DNA of 20,432 bases from an uncultured Phascolarctobacterium sp. GTDB taxonomy: Bacteria > Bacillota > Negativicutes > Acidaminococcales > Acidaminococcaceae. Shown piece by piece: positions 7,280-14,673 of the stretch. The stretch's first letter is position 1. Each line of letters begins with the position of its first letter. The notes below the pieces were generated by a model that did no database searches, had not been told where the DNA came from, and saw only the letters and a program-made list of their open reading frames with translations. The DNA lies in NCBI GenBank assembly GCA_900553055.1, contig USBV01000010.1, positions 1 through 20,432 on the forward strand, given 5' to 3'. The position numbers and the translations under genes were made by a program.

Positions 7280-7417
7280 TAGACGCACGATAAGGCACCA
7301 TCTACTTCGCACCCAAGGGTACAGCGCGACCAGCATGTGCTCACTGCACTGCGCTTGTGACCACATGGGTCGAGGCTTGTCGCTGCGCCTCGTATCTGGT
7401 ACCTTCTCGCGTGTCTA
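7280..7417. repeat. Large imperfect palindrome between dhaK and lsrF
   Basis: The ends form a 20-bp imperfect stem, TAGACGCACGATAAGGCACC (7280-7299) against 7398-7417, with 16 Watson-Crick pairs plus one G-U. Inside, a second hairpin spans 7327-7372: CGACC, CATGTG and TCAC pair with GTGA, CACATG and GGTCG, giving 15 pairs with one 2-base bulge and one mismatch. CAGCG (7322-7326) can also pair with CGCTG (7381-7385). The whole 138-base stretch is therefore a nested, largely self-complementary element with no T-run. It could be a dispersed palindromic repeat or a structured mRNA segment that separates kinase expression from aldolase expression. No known family is recognised. Confidence 0.6.
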
Positions 7418-7443
7418 TAAAGCAATAAATTGGAGGAACTTCT

Positions 7444-8325
7444 ATGGCTGATAAAGATGGAAATATTTTAGCTAAAGATTACGGTATCGGCATTAAGCCG
7501 CCCCTGCAAACCTTCCACGTGAAGGGCCACCAAAGCGCTGGCTGGGGCATGCAGCGCCGTCTTTCCGAAATTTTTAGTGATGACGGCCGCACTATTATGC
7601 TGGCCTTTGACCATGGTTATATTATGGGCTCCACCGCTGGGTTGGAGCGCCTTGATTTAGTGATTCCGCCCCTGATGCAATATGCGGATTGCCTGATGGC
7701 AACTCGCGGCGCACTGCGCACCTGCATCCCTGCTAACCACCGCAAGGCGGTTGCCCTGCGCTGCACCGCAGATACCAGCGTGCTCAAGGATGATATGAGC
7801 TTTGGTACTGTGGGCGTTGATATTGAGGATGCTATCCGCATGAACGCTTCCTGCATGGCAGTGCAATGCTTTGTAGGCTCTGAGGGCGAAATTGACTCCC
7901 TGCGCAACCTGTCCTATTATGTAAATAATGGCGAAAAATATGGAATTCCCGTTTTGGGCGTTGTAGCTGTTGGTAAAGAGATGGAGCGCACCACGCGTTA
8001 TTTCTCCTTGGCAACTCGCCTTTTGGCTGAGACCGGCGCCCATATTATCAAAACCTATTATTGCGAAAACTTTGAGCAGATTACTGCTGCTTGCCCCGTG
8101 CCCATCGTTATTGCCGGTGGCAAAAAGATTCCCGAAAAGGAAGCACTGGAAATGGCTTATCGCGCTGTAAGCGAGGGCGCTGCCGGTGTGGATATGGGTC
8201 GCAATGTGCTGCAGGCCGAGTGCCCCAAAGCTATGCTGCGCGCTATCCGCATGGTTGTGCATGAAAACGCTAAGCCGGAAGAAGCCTTTAAGGCTTATGA
8301 GCTGTGGAAGAAGGATGTGAAGTAA
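7444..8325 (+). CDS. lsrF: LsrF-like class I aldolase/thiolase (DhnA family)
   Basis: A 293-residue TIM-barrel enzyme of the DhnA/LsrF family. E. coli LsrF (291 residues) transfers an acetyl group from 3-hydroxy-5-phosphonooxypentane-2,4-dione to CoA, giving DHAP and acetyl-CoA. Shared motifs are WGMQRRLSEIF (34-44), LAFDHGYIMG (53-62) with TGLER-like AGLERLD, CTRG-like ATRGALR, RYFSLATR (185-192), IIKTYY with the Schiff-base lysine at K203, IVIAGGKK (221-228) and GVDMGRNV (248-255). The lysine sits at the same position as in LsrF. GGAGG (7432-7436) is 7 bases before the ATG. The VOC-like gene begins directly after the stop codon. A DHAP-producing fructose-1-phosphate or fructose-bisphosphate aldolase of the same family is the main alternative; close overall motif agreement favours LsrF. 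None of the other lsr genes are in the window. Confidence 0.85.
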   Translation: MADKDGNILAKDYGIGIKPPLQTFHVKGHQSAGWGMQRRLSEIFSDDGRTIMLAFDHGYIMGSTAGLERLDLVIPPLMQYADCLMATRGALRTCIPANHRKAVALRCTADTSVLKDDMSFGTVGVDIEDAIRMNASCMAVQCFVGSEGEIDSLRNLSYYVNNGEKYGIPVLGVVAVGKEMERTTRYFSLATRLLAETGAHIIKTYYCENFEQITAACPVPIVIAGGKKIPEKEALEMAYRAVSEGAAGVDMGRNVLQAECPKAMLRAIRMVVHENAKPEEAFKAYELWKKDVK

Positions 8326-8643
8326 ATGAAAGAATTTATGCATGTGGGCGTGCCCACCGATATTGCTCGCGAGGGCGAGATTTACGCTGAAGGCATCAAA
8401 ACTCATATTATTACTCCCGACACCAATGAATTCCATATTGAGTACCTGCGCTTTGAAAAGGATACTCCGCTGCCTGAGGAGCTGCAAACTCTGGTGCATG
8501 TAGCCTATAAGGTTGATGATATGGACAAGCAATTGGCTGAAAACAAGGTTATTGTGGAGCCTTGGATGGCCGATGAGCGCACTCGCATTGCTTTCATCAT
8601 GAAGGATGGCATTCTTTTTGAGCTGATGGAAGAGGTTAAATAA
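8326..8643 (+). CDS. Small VOC/glyoxalase-like protein
   Basis: A 105-residue protein beginning FMHVGVPT and ending GILFELMEEVK. The pattern of a histidine early in a beta strand, a mid-domain HIEYLRF, then VHVAYKVDDMDK and a final FELME strand is that of a compact vicinal-oxygen-chelate fold. Possible metal ligands are H6, E39, H58 and E99, the usual His-Glu-His-Glu order. VOC enzymes are isomerases, epimerases, lyases or dioxygenases acting on vicinal oxygens, so an isomerisation of a phospho-diketone before LsrF (the step LsrG performs in E. coli) is an attractive inference. The ATG follows the lsrF stop codon with no gap (TAAATG), and the ribosome binding site AAGGAT lies inside lsrF, implying translational coupling. 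The exact reaction is unknown. Confidence 0.7.
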   Translation: MKEFMHVGVPTDIAREGEIYAEGIKTHIITPDTNEFHIEYLRFEKDTPLPEELQTLVHVAYKVDDMDKQLAENKVIVEPWMADERTRIAFIMKDGILFELMEEVK

Positions 8644-8672
8644 GAAATTTCCATAAAAATTTCACAAGGTTA

Positions 8673-8701
8673 TTTACAAGCGAGTAAAAAAAGTATACAA
8701 T
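8673..8701 (+). promoter_or_regulatory. Promoter for the ABC transporter genes
   Basis: TTTACA (8673-8678) and TACAAT (8696-8701) are separated by 17 bases, 55 bases before the lipoprotein start. No terminator is seen between the VOC-like gene and this site; a 7-bp GAAATTT/AAATTTC hairpin at 8644-8663 has no T-run. Read-through from the kinase operon remains possible. Confidence 0.6.
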
Positions 8702-8755
8702 AATTTTATCTACAGTATATACATTAAAATTATGTAGTATGGAAGGATGGTAAAA

Positions 8756-9763
8756 ATGTTTTCTTTAAAAAATTCTAAAGTTAAGGCACTGGCTGCTGGC
8801 CTTATGCTGACCTTGGCTCTGGGCGTTATGGGCTGCGGCGGCGACAAAAAGGAAGCTCCGAAAAAGGCCGAGAAGGTTAATGTAGGTATTGTGCAATTGG
8901 TTGAGCATGCTGCTTTGGATGCTGCTAATAAGGGCTTTGTAGAAGGCTTGGCTTCCAAGGGCTATAAGGAAGGTCAAAACATTGCTTATGACCGTCAAAA
9001 TGCGCAAGCAGACCAATCCAATCTGCAAAACATCGCTCATCGCTTTGTAAATAACAAGGTGAACCTGATTTGTGCTATTGCTACTCCGGCTGCACAAACC
9101 GTGGCTAACGTAACCAGCGATATTCCTATCGTAGCAACCGCTGTAACCGATTACAAGACTGCTAAGCTGGTTAAGGATAATGCTAAACCCGGCACCAATG
9201 TTACTGGTACCACCGATATGAACCCGGTTGAGCAACAATTAGATTTGCTCTTGAAGCTGGTTCCCAATGCTAAATCCGTGGGCACCATTTACTGCTCCAG
9301 CGAGGTTAACTCCCAGCTGCAAATCGAAATCCTGAAGAAGGCTGCTGCTGCTAAGGGTGTTACTGTTAAAGAAGCAACCGTTTCCAATGTAAATGATATT
9401 CAACAGGCTGCTCGTAGCCTGGTTGGCAAGGTTCAAGCTATTTATGTACCTACCGACAATGTTTTGGCTTCTGCAATGCCCACCTTGGTTTCTGTTACCG
9501 AAGAAGCTAAGCTCCCCGTAATTTGCGGTGAAGGTGGCATGGTTAAAGCCGGTGGCCTGGCAACCCTTGGCGTTGACTACTACAAGCTGGGCTTCCAAGC
9601 TGGCGAAATGGCTGCTGATATTCTGAGCGGTAAATCTAAACCTGCTGATATGGCTATTCAAGCTCAAAAGGAATTCAAGGCTATGGTTAACCTGAAGGAA
9701 GCAGAAAAGATTGGCTTAAAGGTTCCGGAAGACGTTCTGAAGGGTGCAGAATTAGTTAAATAA
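8756..9763 (+). CDS. ABC transporter substrate-binding lipoprotein (ABC_sub_bind, TrpX-like)
   Basis: A 335-residue extracellular lipoprotein. The N-terminus has basic residues, a hydrophobic stretch and a lipobox ending VMGC with the lipidated cysteine at C27, then a GGDKKEAPKK linker. The mature part follows the periplasmic-binding-protein-like fold of the PF04392 family: VGIVQLVEHAALD (first strand), AIATPAAQ, the IPIVATAVTD hinge strand, AKSVGTIYCSSEVNS opening lobe two, AIYVPTDNV and GGLATLGVDYYKLG near the end. Streptococcal TrpX belongs to this family, but others take up different small molecules, so no ligand is assigned. GGAAGG (8741-8746) lies 9 bases before ATG 8756; the ATG at 8747 overlaps the ribosome binding site. 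It is separated from the permease gene by a terminator, consistent with over-production of the binding protein. Confidence 0.9.
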   Translation: MFSLKNSKVKALAAGLMLTLALGVMGCGGDKKEAPKKAEKVNVGIVQLVEHAALDAANKGFVEGLASKGYKEGQNIAYDRQNAQADQSNLQNIAHRFVNNKVNLICAIATPAAQTVANVTSDIPIVATAVTDYKTAKLVKDNAKPGTNVTGTTDMNPVEQQLDLLLKLVPNAKSVGTIYCSSEVNSQLQIEILKKAAAAKGVTVKEATVSNVNDIQQAARSLVGKVQAIYVPTDNVLASAMPTLVSVTEEAKLPVICGEGGMVKAGGLATLGVDYYKLGFQAGEMAADILSGKSKPADMAIQAQKEFKAMVNLKEAEKIGLKVPEDVLKGAELVK

Positions 9764-9790
9764 TCCAGTTTCCCCATATTAGGAAAAATG

Positions 9791-9828
9791 AAGTCTGCCA
9801 TATCCTATATATGGCAGACTTTTCTTCT
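9791..9828 (+). terminator. Terminator/attenuator between lipoprotein and permease genes
   Basis: AAGTCTGCCATAT (9791-9803) pairs perfectly over 13 bp with 9809-9821 around a 5-base loop, followed by TTTCTTCT. It sits inside the transporter cluster, 27 bases after the lipoprotein stop codon. Confidence 0.85.
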
Positions 9829-9832
9829 ATAA

Positions 9833-9887
9833 GAGCTTTTTAAAGAGCTTTTTGAGTTACTTTTTAGAACATTTTGCTGAGCTTTTT
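9833..9887 (+). repeat. Three GAGCTTTTT direct repeats upstream of the permease gene
   Basis: GAGCTTTTT occurs at 9833-9841, 9845-9853 and 9879-9887, within a T-rich 171-base gap. No clear promoter could be fitted here, so transcription of the permease may depend on read-through of the terminator just upstream. Confidence 0.4.
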
Positions 9888-9934
9888 GCATTGCTATGTA
9901 CTAATACATTTCAGGAAATGGAAGGATGTTACTA

Positions 9935-10819
9935 ATGATCGATTTGTTGATTCCCACTGTGGCCCAGGGGCTGCTTTGGGCTTTGATGGCCTTAGGCGTA
10001 TATGTGACCTTTAGGGTGCTGGATATTGCAGACTTGACGGTAGAGGGCAGCTTCCCCTTGGGCGCTGCTACCGCGGCATCCATGATGGTGGCGGGCTATG
10101 GTCCTATTGCGAGCTTGTTTGCTGCTTTCGTTACCGGCACCTTGGCTGGTGTGGTAACTGGCCTTTTACATACGAAAATGAAAATACCTGCTCTCTTGGC
10201 CGGTATTTTAACTATGATTGCTTTATATTCTGTAAATCTGCGCATTATGGGCAAGGCTAATCTTTCTCTTTTGGGTGTGGATACATCCTTTAAAATTGCG
10301 CGTAATATGCTGGGTATGAATATGGCGCAAACCACCTTGATTGTGGGCTTAATTGTGACCGTTATCGTGGGCACGTTCATGTACTGGTTCTTTGGTACGC
10401 AAATTGGTGCTGCTATTCGTGCTACCGGATTTAATCAGCAGATGATTCGCGCGCAGGGCGTGGATACTGATGTGACGATTATTTTGGGCCTTTTGATAAG
10501 TAATGGCTTGGTTGCAGTCAGCGGTGCGCTGGTCGCTCAGTCCAATGGCTTCTCCGATGTAGGCATGGGTACCGGCACCATCGTTATCGGCTTGGCCTCC
10601 GTTATTATCGGCGAGGTGCTCTTTGGCACGCGCTCCTTTAAAAATTGCTTAGTTTCCGTAGTTTTGGGCTCCATCGTTTATCGTATTGTTATTGCAACCG
10701 TACTGGCAATGGGCATGCCTCCTAACGACCTTAAGCTGTTCACTTCTGTGCTGGTGGCCTTGGCACTGTCCATGCCCCTCATTAAAGCTAAGCTTAGCGG
10801 CAGAAAGGTGGTGCATTAA
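9935..10819 (+). CDS. ABC transporter permease (COG4120-like)
   Basis: A 294-residue integral membrane protein of the BPD_transp_2 type, with about eight to nine hydrophobic segments. The first is TVAQGLLWALMALGVYV at residues 7-23. The family pattern FRVLDIADLTVEGSFPLGAA (26-45) is followed by AALLAGIL-like ALLAGILTMIALY. Near the C-terminus VIIGEVLFGTRSF is the likely ATPase-coupling region. It should form a homodimer that partners the ATPase encoded directly downstream. GGAAGG (9920-9925) lies 9 bases before ATG 9935; the ATG at 9926 is too close. The stop codon TAA is followed at once by the ATG of the ATPase gene. Family members accompany PF04392 binding proteins such as TrpX, which agrees with the gene upstream. 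Confidence 0.9.
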   Translation: MIDLLIPTVAQGLLWALMALGVYVTFRVLDIADLTVEGSFPLGAATAASMMVAGYGPIASLFAAFVTGTLAGVVTGLLHTKMKIPALLAGILTMIALYSVNLRIMGKANLSLLGVDTSFKIARNMLGMNMAQTTLIVGLIVTVIVGTFMYWFFGTQIGAAIRATGFNQQMIRAQGVDTDVTIILGLLISNGLVAVSGALVAQSNGFSDVGMGTGTIVIGLASVIIGEVLFGTRSFKNCLVSVVLGSIVYRIVIATVLAMGMPPNDLKLFTSVLVALALSMPLIKAKLSGRKVVH

Positions 10820-11614
10820 ATGCTAGTGGTAGATAATATTTATAAAACATTCTTCCCTGGGACCATTAATGAAAAAAGGGCTCTGCAGGGATTAAGCTTG
10901 CATTTAAAGCCTGGTGATTTTGCTACCGTAATCGGTGGCAATGGCGCTGGCAAATCCACTATGCTTAATTCCATCGCCGGTGTTTTTCCAATTGACGAGG
11001 GCAAGGTCATCATTGACGGTGAGGATATCACCAAGAAGCCGGAGCATAAGCGCGCTAAATATATTGGCCGCGTATTCCAGGACCCCATGCTGGGTACTGC
11101 AGCAGGCATGATGATCGAAGAAAACTTGGCCTTGGCTGCGCGCCGCGGCGAAACCCCGGGCTTGGGCTGGAGCCTTTCTAGCGACCAGCATGAGCGCTTT
11201 TACGAGCTCTTAAAGGAGCTGGATTTGGGCCTCGAAAACCGCATGACGGCTAAGGTGGGCTTACTTAGCGGTGGTCAGCGTCAGGCCTTGACGCTGCTGA
11301 TGGCAACATTAAAAAAGCCCAAGCTGTTATTATTGGATGAGCATACGGCGGCGCTGGACCCGAAAACAGCTGCTAAGGTGCTTGCCCTGACCGAAAAAAT
11401 CGTTACTCGCGATAGCCTTACCACGCTGATGATTACGCATAATATGCGTGACGCACTGCGCTATGGTAATCGCTTGATTATGCTGCACAATGGACGCGTT
11501 ATCATTGATGTGCAGGGTGAAGAAAAGCAGCATTTGGAGATTCCCGACCTTTTGGCTATGTTTGAAAAGGCTAGTGGCTTGGAGATGGCTAGCGATAGAT
11601 TACTGCTGGGCTAA
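10820..11614 (+). CDS. ABC transporter ATP-binding protein (COG1101-like)
   Basis: A 264-residue ABC ATPase that powers the permease above. Walker A is GGNGAGKST (about residues 38-46), the Q-loop is in VFQDPMLGT, the signature is LSGGQRQAL, Walker B is LLLLDEHTAALDP and the switch histidine is in MITHNM. All catalytic elements are intact. The FQDPMLGTAAGMMIEENLALA stretch is typical of this subfamily, which pairs with PF04392 binding proteins. It starts directly after the permease stop codon, with the ribosome binding site (AAAGGTGG) inside the permease gene, so the two are translationally coupled. No terminator is evident in the 60 bases before the next promoter. Confidence 0.93.
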   Translation: MLVVDNIYKTFFPGTINEKRALQGLSLHLKPGDFATVIGGNGAGKSTMLNSIAGVFPIDEGKVIIDGEDITKKPEHKRAKYIGRVFQDPMLGTAAGMMIEENLALAARRGETPGLGWSLSSDQHERFYELLKELDLGLENRMTAKVGLLSGGQRQALTLLMATLKKPKLLLLDEHTAALDPKTAAKVLALTEKIVTRDSLTTLMITHNMRDALRYGNRLIMLHNGRVIIDVQGEEKQHLEIPDLLAMFEKASGLEMASDRLLLG

Positions 11615-11674
11615 CGATATTATAAACAAGCCGAAAATATACCAGAAAACAAATAAAAAATAGGGTTACAAGAC

Positions 11675-11702
11675 TTGAAAAATTTGCATTTCGTGATATA
11701 CT
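11675..11702 (+). promoter_or_regulatory. Promoter for the small XRE regulator
   Basis: TTGAAA (11675-11680) and TATACT (11697-11702) are spaced by 16 bases, about 60 bases before the start codon. Confidence 0.65.
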
Positions 11703-11763
11703 CTAAATATATATAGGAATATTGCAAGGATAATAATTGTGGGTGTACCGAAAGGCGGTGGAA

Positions 11764-12063
11764 ATGATGCAGGAGGAAATCAAGCTGATTGGGCGTAGAA
11801 TCAGGCTATTACGTACTGCAAAAAATTTGACTCAAACGGGTCTGGCAAAGGAAATGGGGATTTCGCAGACACATCTGTGTAATATAGAATGTGGCCGAGT
11901 GCCCGTAACCCTACCTAATCTGCTCAAATTGCATAGTCTTCTAGAATGCAATATGGCTAGCTTCTTTGTGGATTTGGATGACCAACCAGAGACTAATAAG
12001 GAAAAGGATATTAGCTTGGAAGAGGTATTGCAAATTGTGAAGCTGTTGAAGCAAAAGAATTGA
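11764..12063 (+). CDS. Small XRE-family HTH regulator
   Basis: A 99-residue protein with an N-terminal HTH_3 domain (about residues 6-65: IGRRIRLLRTAKNLTQTGLA, recognition helix around ISQTHLCNIECG). A short acidic linker and an amphipathic C-terminal helix (ISLEEVLQIVKLLKQ) may mediate dimerisation. It resembles stand-alone SinR/Xre-type repressors; no target can be assigned. Start choice is uncertain. ATG 11764 has AAAGGCGG about 6-8 bases upstream. An in-frame TTG at 11737 with AAGGA 6 bases upstream would add nine residues, and ATG 11767 is also possible. It is a single-gene unit with its own promoter and terminator, between the ABC transporter and the phosphatase genes. Confidence 0.85.
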   Translation: MMQEEIKLIGRRIRLLRTAKNLTQTGLAKEMGISQTHLCNIECGRVPVTLPNLLKLHSLLECNMASFFVDLDDQPETNKEKDISLEEVLQIVKLLKQKN

Positions 12064-12088
12064 TATACTTTAGCTATCCGGAAGCAAG

Positions 12089-12127
12089 GGTGTGTTAATG
12101 CTTATGAAGCATTGACGCACCTTTTTT
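12089..12127 (+). terminator. Rho-independent terminator after the XRE gene
   Basis: GGTGTGT (12089-12095) and AATGCT (12097-12102) pair with AGCATT (12108-12113) and ACGCACC (12115-12121) around a 5-base loop, with one internal mismatch and one G-U pair. Six T follow (12122-12127). Confidence 0.9.
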
Positions 12128-12222
12128 CTGTTTTGCTAAAAGCATTGCCTTTTTGCTGCATCCATATTATGATATAGATAGTTATTTTTGAGCTGATAGT
12201 GCTGATGAGGGAGGAAGAAGCT

Positions 12223-12870
12223 TTGCGATATAAAACCTTGATTTTTGATTTAGATGGTACGCTTTTGGATACGCTGGCAGATTTGGCTGCGGCGACTAAT
12301 TATACGCTGCAGAAGAATGGCTTTCCGCAGCGCACTGTGGATGAGGTGCGCATGTTTGTGGGCAACGGCATTCGCAAGCTGATTGAGCGCGCTGTGACCA
12401 CGGGCACTAGCAAGGCTGTGCAGGAGCAGGTTTTTGCTGATTTTAATGTGTATTACAAGGCGCACTGCGCTGATACTACCTGCGCTTATCCCGGCGTGCT
12501 GGCGCTGCTTAAGGAGGCTCGCAGCATGGGCTGCCAAACGGCGATTGTTTCTAACAAGGCCGACTATGGCGTGCAGGAGCTGGCTAAGCAGTATTTTCCG
12601 GGGCTTTTGGACGCCGCCTGCGGCGAGCAGGCTGGCATTGCGCGCAAGCCCGCTCCGGATATGCTTGTGGCAGTGATGCACAAGCTGGGCGCAGCTAAGG
12701 AAAGTACTATTTATATTGGCGATTCGGATACAGATTTGTTGACGGCGGCTAATACGGGTATCCCCTGTATTGGCGCTTGCTGGGGCTTTCGTGGACGCCA
12801 GTTTTTAATTGAGCACGGTGCAACGCTGTTAGCGGATAAGGTTGAAGATGTTTTGCCCCTGTGCAGGTAA
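12223..12870 (+). CDS. gph: HAD-superfamily phosphatase, phosphoglycolate phosphatase-like
   Basis: A 215-residue haloacid-dehalogenase phosphatase. Motif I is FDLDGTLLDT (nucleophile D9, acid D11), with a helical cap domain after it. Motif II is IVSNKADYG, motif III is the lysine in RKPAPDM and motif IV is IGDSDTDLLTA. Family members hydrolyse 2-phosphoglycolate or, as PpaX-like forms, pyrophosphate and other small phosphates; sequence alone does not separate these. The start is set at TTG 12223, giving the usual MRYKTLIFDLDG beginning, because AGGGAGG (12208-12214) lies 8 bases upstream. The in-frame GTG 12199 and ATG 12205 have no usable site. A second, unrelated HAD gene follows after 38 bases, and the two are probably co-transcribed. 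Confidence 0.85.
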   Translation: MRYKTLIFDLDGTLLDTLADLAAATNYTLQKNGFPQRTVDEVRMFVGNGIRKLIERAVTTGTSKAVQEQVFADFNVYYKAHCADTTCAYPGVLALLKEARSMGCQTAIVSNKADYGVQELAKQYFPGLLDAACGEQAGIARKPAPDMLVAVMHKLGAAKESTIYIGDSDTDLLTAANTGIPCIGACWGFRGRQFLIEHGATLLADKVEDVLPLCR

Positions 12871-12908
12871 GCGTGACAAGAAATGGGAGCGATTGGAGGA
12901 AGCGGCAA

Positions 12909-13715
12909 GTGAGCTATGATTTTGAGCGAATTAGGAAAATAAAATGCTTTTTGTTTGATATGGATGGAACCATCAATTTGGGTAATGAATTGATTCCCGG
13001 CATGGAGGGCTTTTTTGAGAAGCTCACTGCTGCGGGGCGCAAGTATTATTTATTGACTAACAATTCCTCGCGTAGTCATGAACATTATGTGCACAAGATG
13101 AACGGATTGGGCGTGCCGGTGACGCGCAAGGAGGTTTTGATTTCCTCCGATGCGCTGACTAATTGGATGAGCAAGAATAAGCCGGGCGCAAGGCTCTTTG
13201 TTTTGGGTACGTCCCAGCTTTTAGATACTATTCGCGAGGCCGGCTTTACGCTGACCAATAGCTTGGAGGAAGAGGTTGATTATGTTGTAGTAGGCTTTGA
13301 CCAAACGCTGACCTATGAGCGCTTAACCATAGCCTGTCGCTTGATTGATAAGGGAGTGCCCTATGTGGCAACTCATCCCGATGTGCGCTGTCCCATCGAA
13401 GGCGGCGAATTTATTCCCGATACGGGTGCAATGCTGGAGCTCATTAAAACAGCCACCGGTAAAGCGCCGCAGCTGATTTTTGGCAAGCCCTATCAATACA
13501 TGGTGGATGTGGTGCTGGATAAAACCGGCTTTGCCAAGGATGAAATTGCCATGGTGGGCGACCGCTTAGCTACGGATATTGCCTTTGGCCTCAACAACGA
13601 TATTTTGTCGATTATGGTGCTGACCGGCGAGGCCAGCATGGAGGATGTGGAAAAGGGCAAGATTAAGCCCGATATTATTTTGCCGCATGCGAAGGAAATT
13701 TTGAATTATATATAG
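12909..13715 (+). CDS. HAD-IIA family phosphatase (NagD/AraL-like)
   Basis: A 268-residue HAD-IIA phosphatase. Motif I is FLFDMDGTINLG (D17, D19), motif II is LLTNNSSRS, a cap of type C2A occupies the middle, motif III is the lysine in FGKPYQYM and motif IV is MVGDRLATDI. NagD and AraL members act on nucleoside monophosphates and sugar phosphates with broad specificity; no specific substrate can be named. The start is taken as GTG 12909 because GGAGGA (12895-12900) lies 8 bases upstream. A start at GTG 12861 would overlap the previous gene and lacks a site. galU begins 27 bases after its stop codon behind a strong ribosome binding site. Confidence 0.87.
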   Translation: MSYDFERIRKIKCFLFDMDGTINLGNELIPGMEGFFEKLTAAGRKYYLLTNNSSRSHEHYVHKMNGLGVPVTRKEVLISSDALTNWMSKNKPGARLFVLGTSQLLDTIREAGFTLTNSLEEEVDYVVVGFDQTLTYERLTIACRLIDKGVPYVATHPDVRCPIEGGEFIPDTGAMLELIKTATGKAPQLIFGKPYQYMVDVVLDKTGFAKDEIAMVGDRLATDIAFGLNNDILSIMVLTGEASMEDVEKGKIKPDIILPHAKEILNYI

Positions 13716-13742
13716 TATAATATAACTAAAGGAGGATGTGTC

Positions 13743-14609
13743 ATGCAAAAGATTACGAAAGCAGTTATTCCTGCTGCAGGTCTCGGTACGCGTTTTTTGC
13801 CGGCTACCAAGGCTTGCCCTAAGGAAATGCTGCCCATTGTGGATAAGCCCACCATTCAATATATTATTGAAGAGGCATTGGCTAGCGGTATTACCGATAT
13901 TTTGATTGTCAGTGGCCGCACTAAAAGAGCTATTGAGGATCATTTTGACCGCAGTCCTGAGCTGGAAATGAACCTTGCAGAGCATGGCAAGCTTGATTTG
14001 CTCAAGCAGGTTAAGGATATTGCAGATATCAATATTCATTATATCCGCCAAAAGGAGCCCCGTGGCTTAGGGCATGCTATTTTGTGCGCTAAGGCCTTCG
14101 TCGGCCATGAGCCCTTTGCCGTGCTGTTGGGTGATGACGTTGTTTATAACGATGAATATCCCTGCCTGCGCCAGCTGATGGATGTGTATGAGGCTACTGG
14201 CGGCAGCGTATTAGGTTGCCAAACTGTGCCTAAAGAGAAGGTTTCCTCCTACGGCATTGTGGCTAGCACGCCTACAGAAAAGGAGCGCATTTTTAAGGTT
14301 AACGACATGGTGGAAAAGCCTGCTGTGGAGGAGGCTCCTAGCCAATTGGCTGTGTTAGGCCGCTATGTAATTATGCCTGAGATTTTTGAAATTCTGGAAA
14401 AAACTGAGCCTGGTCGCGGTGGCGAAATTCAGCTTACCGATGCCCTAAAGGTATTGGCTAAAAAGCAGGCTATGTACGCATATGACTTTATGGGCCGTCG
14501 CTACGATGTGGGCGACAAGCTGGGCTATTTGCAGGCTACCTGTGAATATGCACTGCGCCGTGAAGATTTGCGCGAAAAATTTATGGACTATTTGCGTACT
14601 ATCGTGTAG
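13743..14609 (+). CDS. galU: UTP-glucose-1-phosphate uridylyltransferase
   Basis: A 288-residue enzyme that makes UDP-glucose from UTP and glucose 1-phosphate, feeding cell-envelope polysaccharide synthesis. The nucleotide-binding N-terminus is AAGLGTRFLPATKACPKEML (residues 11-30), followed by VDKPTIQYIIEEA. LLGDDVVY carries the metal-binding aspartate. VEKPAVEEAPS, RYVIMPEIF and GRGGEIQLTDAL form the sugar-phosphate site. Length and motifs match bacterial GalU closely. AAAGGAGG precedes the ATG at good spacing. A strong terminator lies downstream, so galU is probably the last gene of a unit with the two HAD phosphatases. A TATAAT at 13716-13721 just before the gene lacks a partner -35 box at normal spacing. 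Confidence 0.96.
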   Translation: MQKITKAVIPAAGLGTRFLPATKACPKEMLPIVDKPTIQYIIEEALASGITDILIVSGRTKRAIEDHFDRSPELEMNLAEHGKLDLLKQVKDIADINIHYIRQKEPRGLGHAILCAKAFVGHEPFAVLLGDDVVYNDEYPCLRQLMDVYEATGGSVLGCQTVPKEKVSSYGIVASTPTEKERIFKVNDMVEKPAVEEAPSQLAVLGRYVIMPEIFEILEKTEPGRGGEIQLTDALKVLAKKQAMYAYDFMGRRYDVGDKLGYLQATCEYALRREDLREKFMDYLRTIV

Positions 14610-14673
14610 AATAGAAGTAGTTAGCTTGATATGCATGCTTTAGCAGTGTAAGCTTTAACGACTCTGTGCTTAT

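Noticed and set aside
7239..7451. 70-codon open frame across the dhaK-lsrF gap
   Set aside because: It overlaps dhaK and lsrF out of frame and is explained by the palindromic element; no ribosome binding site.
8644..8755. Tryptophan T-box or other riboswitch before the TrpX-like lipoprotein gene
   Set aside because: The gap is only 112 bases, with a promoter in the middle and no T-box-like sequence, specifier structure or terminator.
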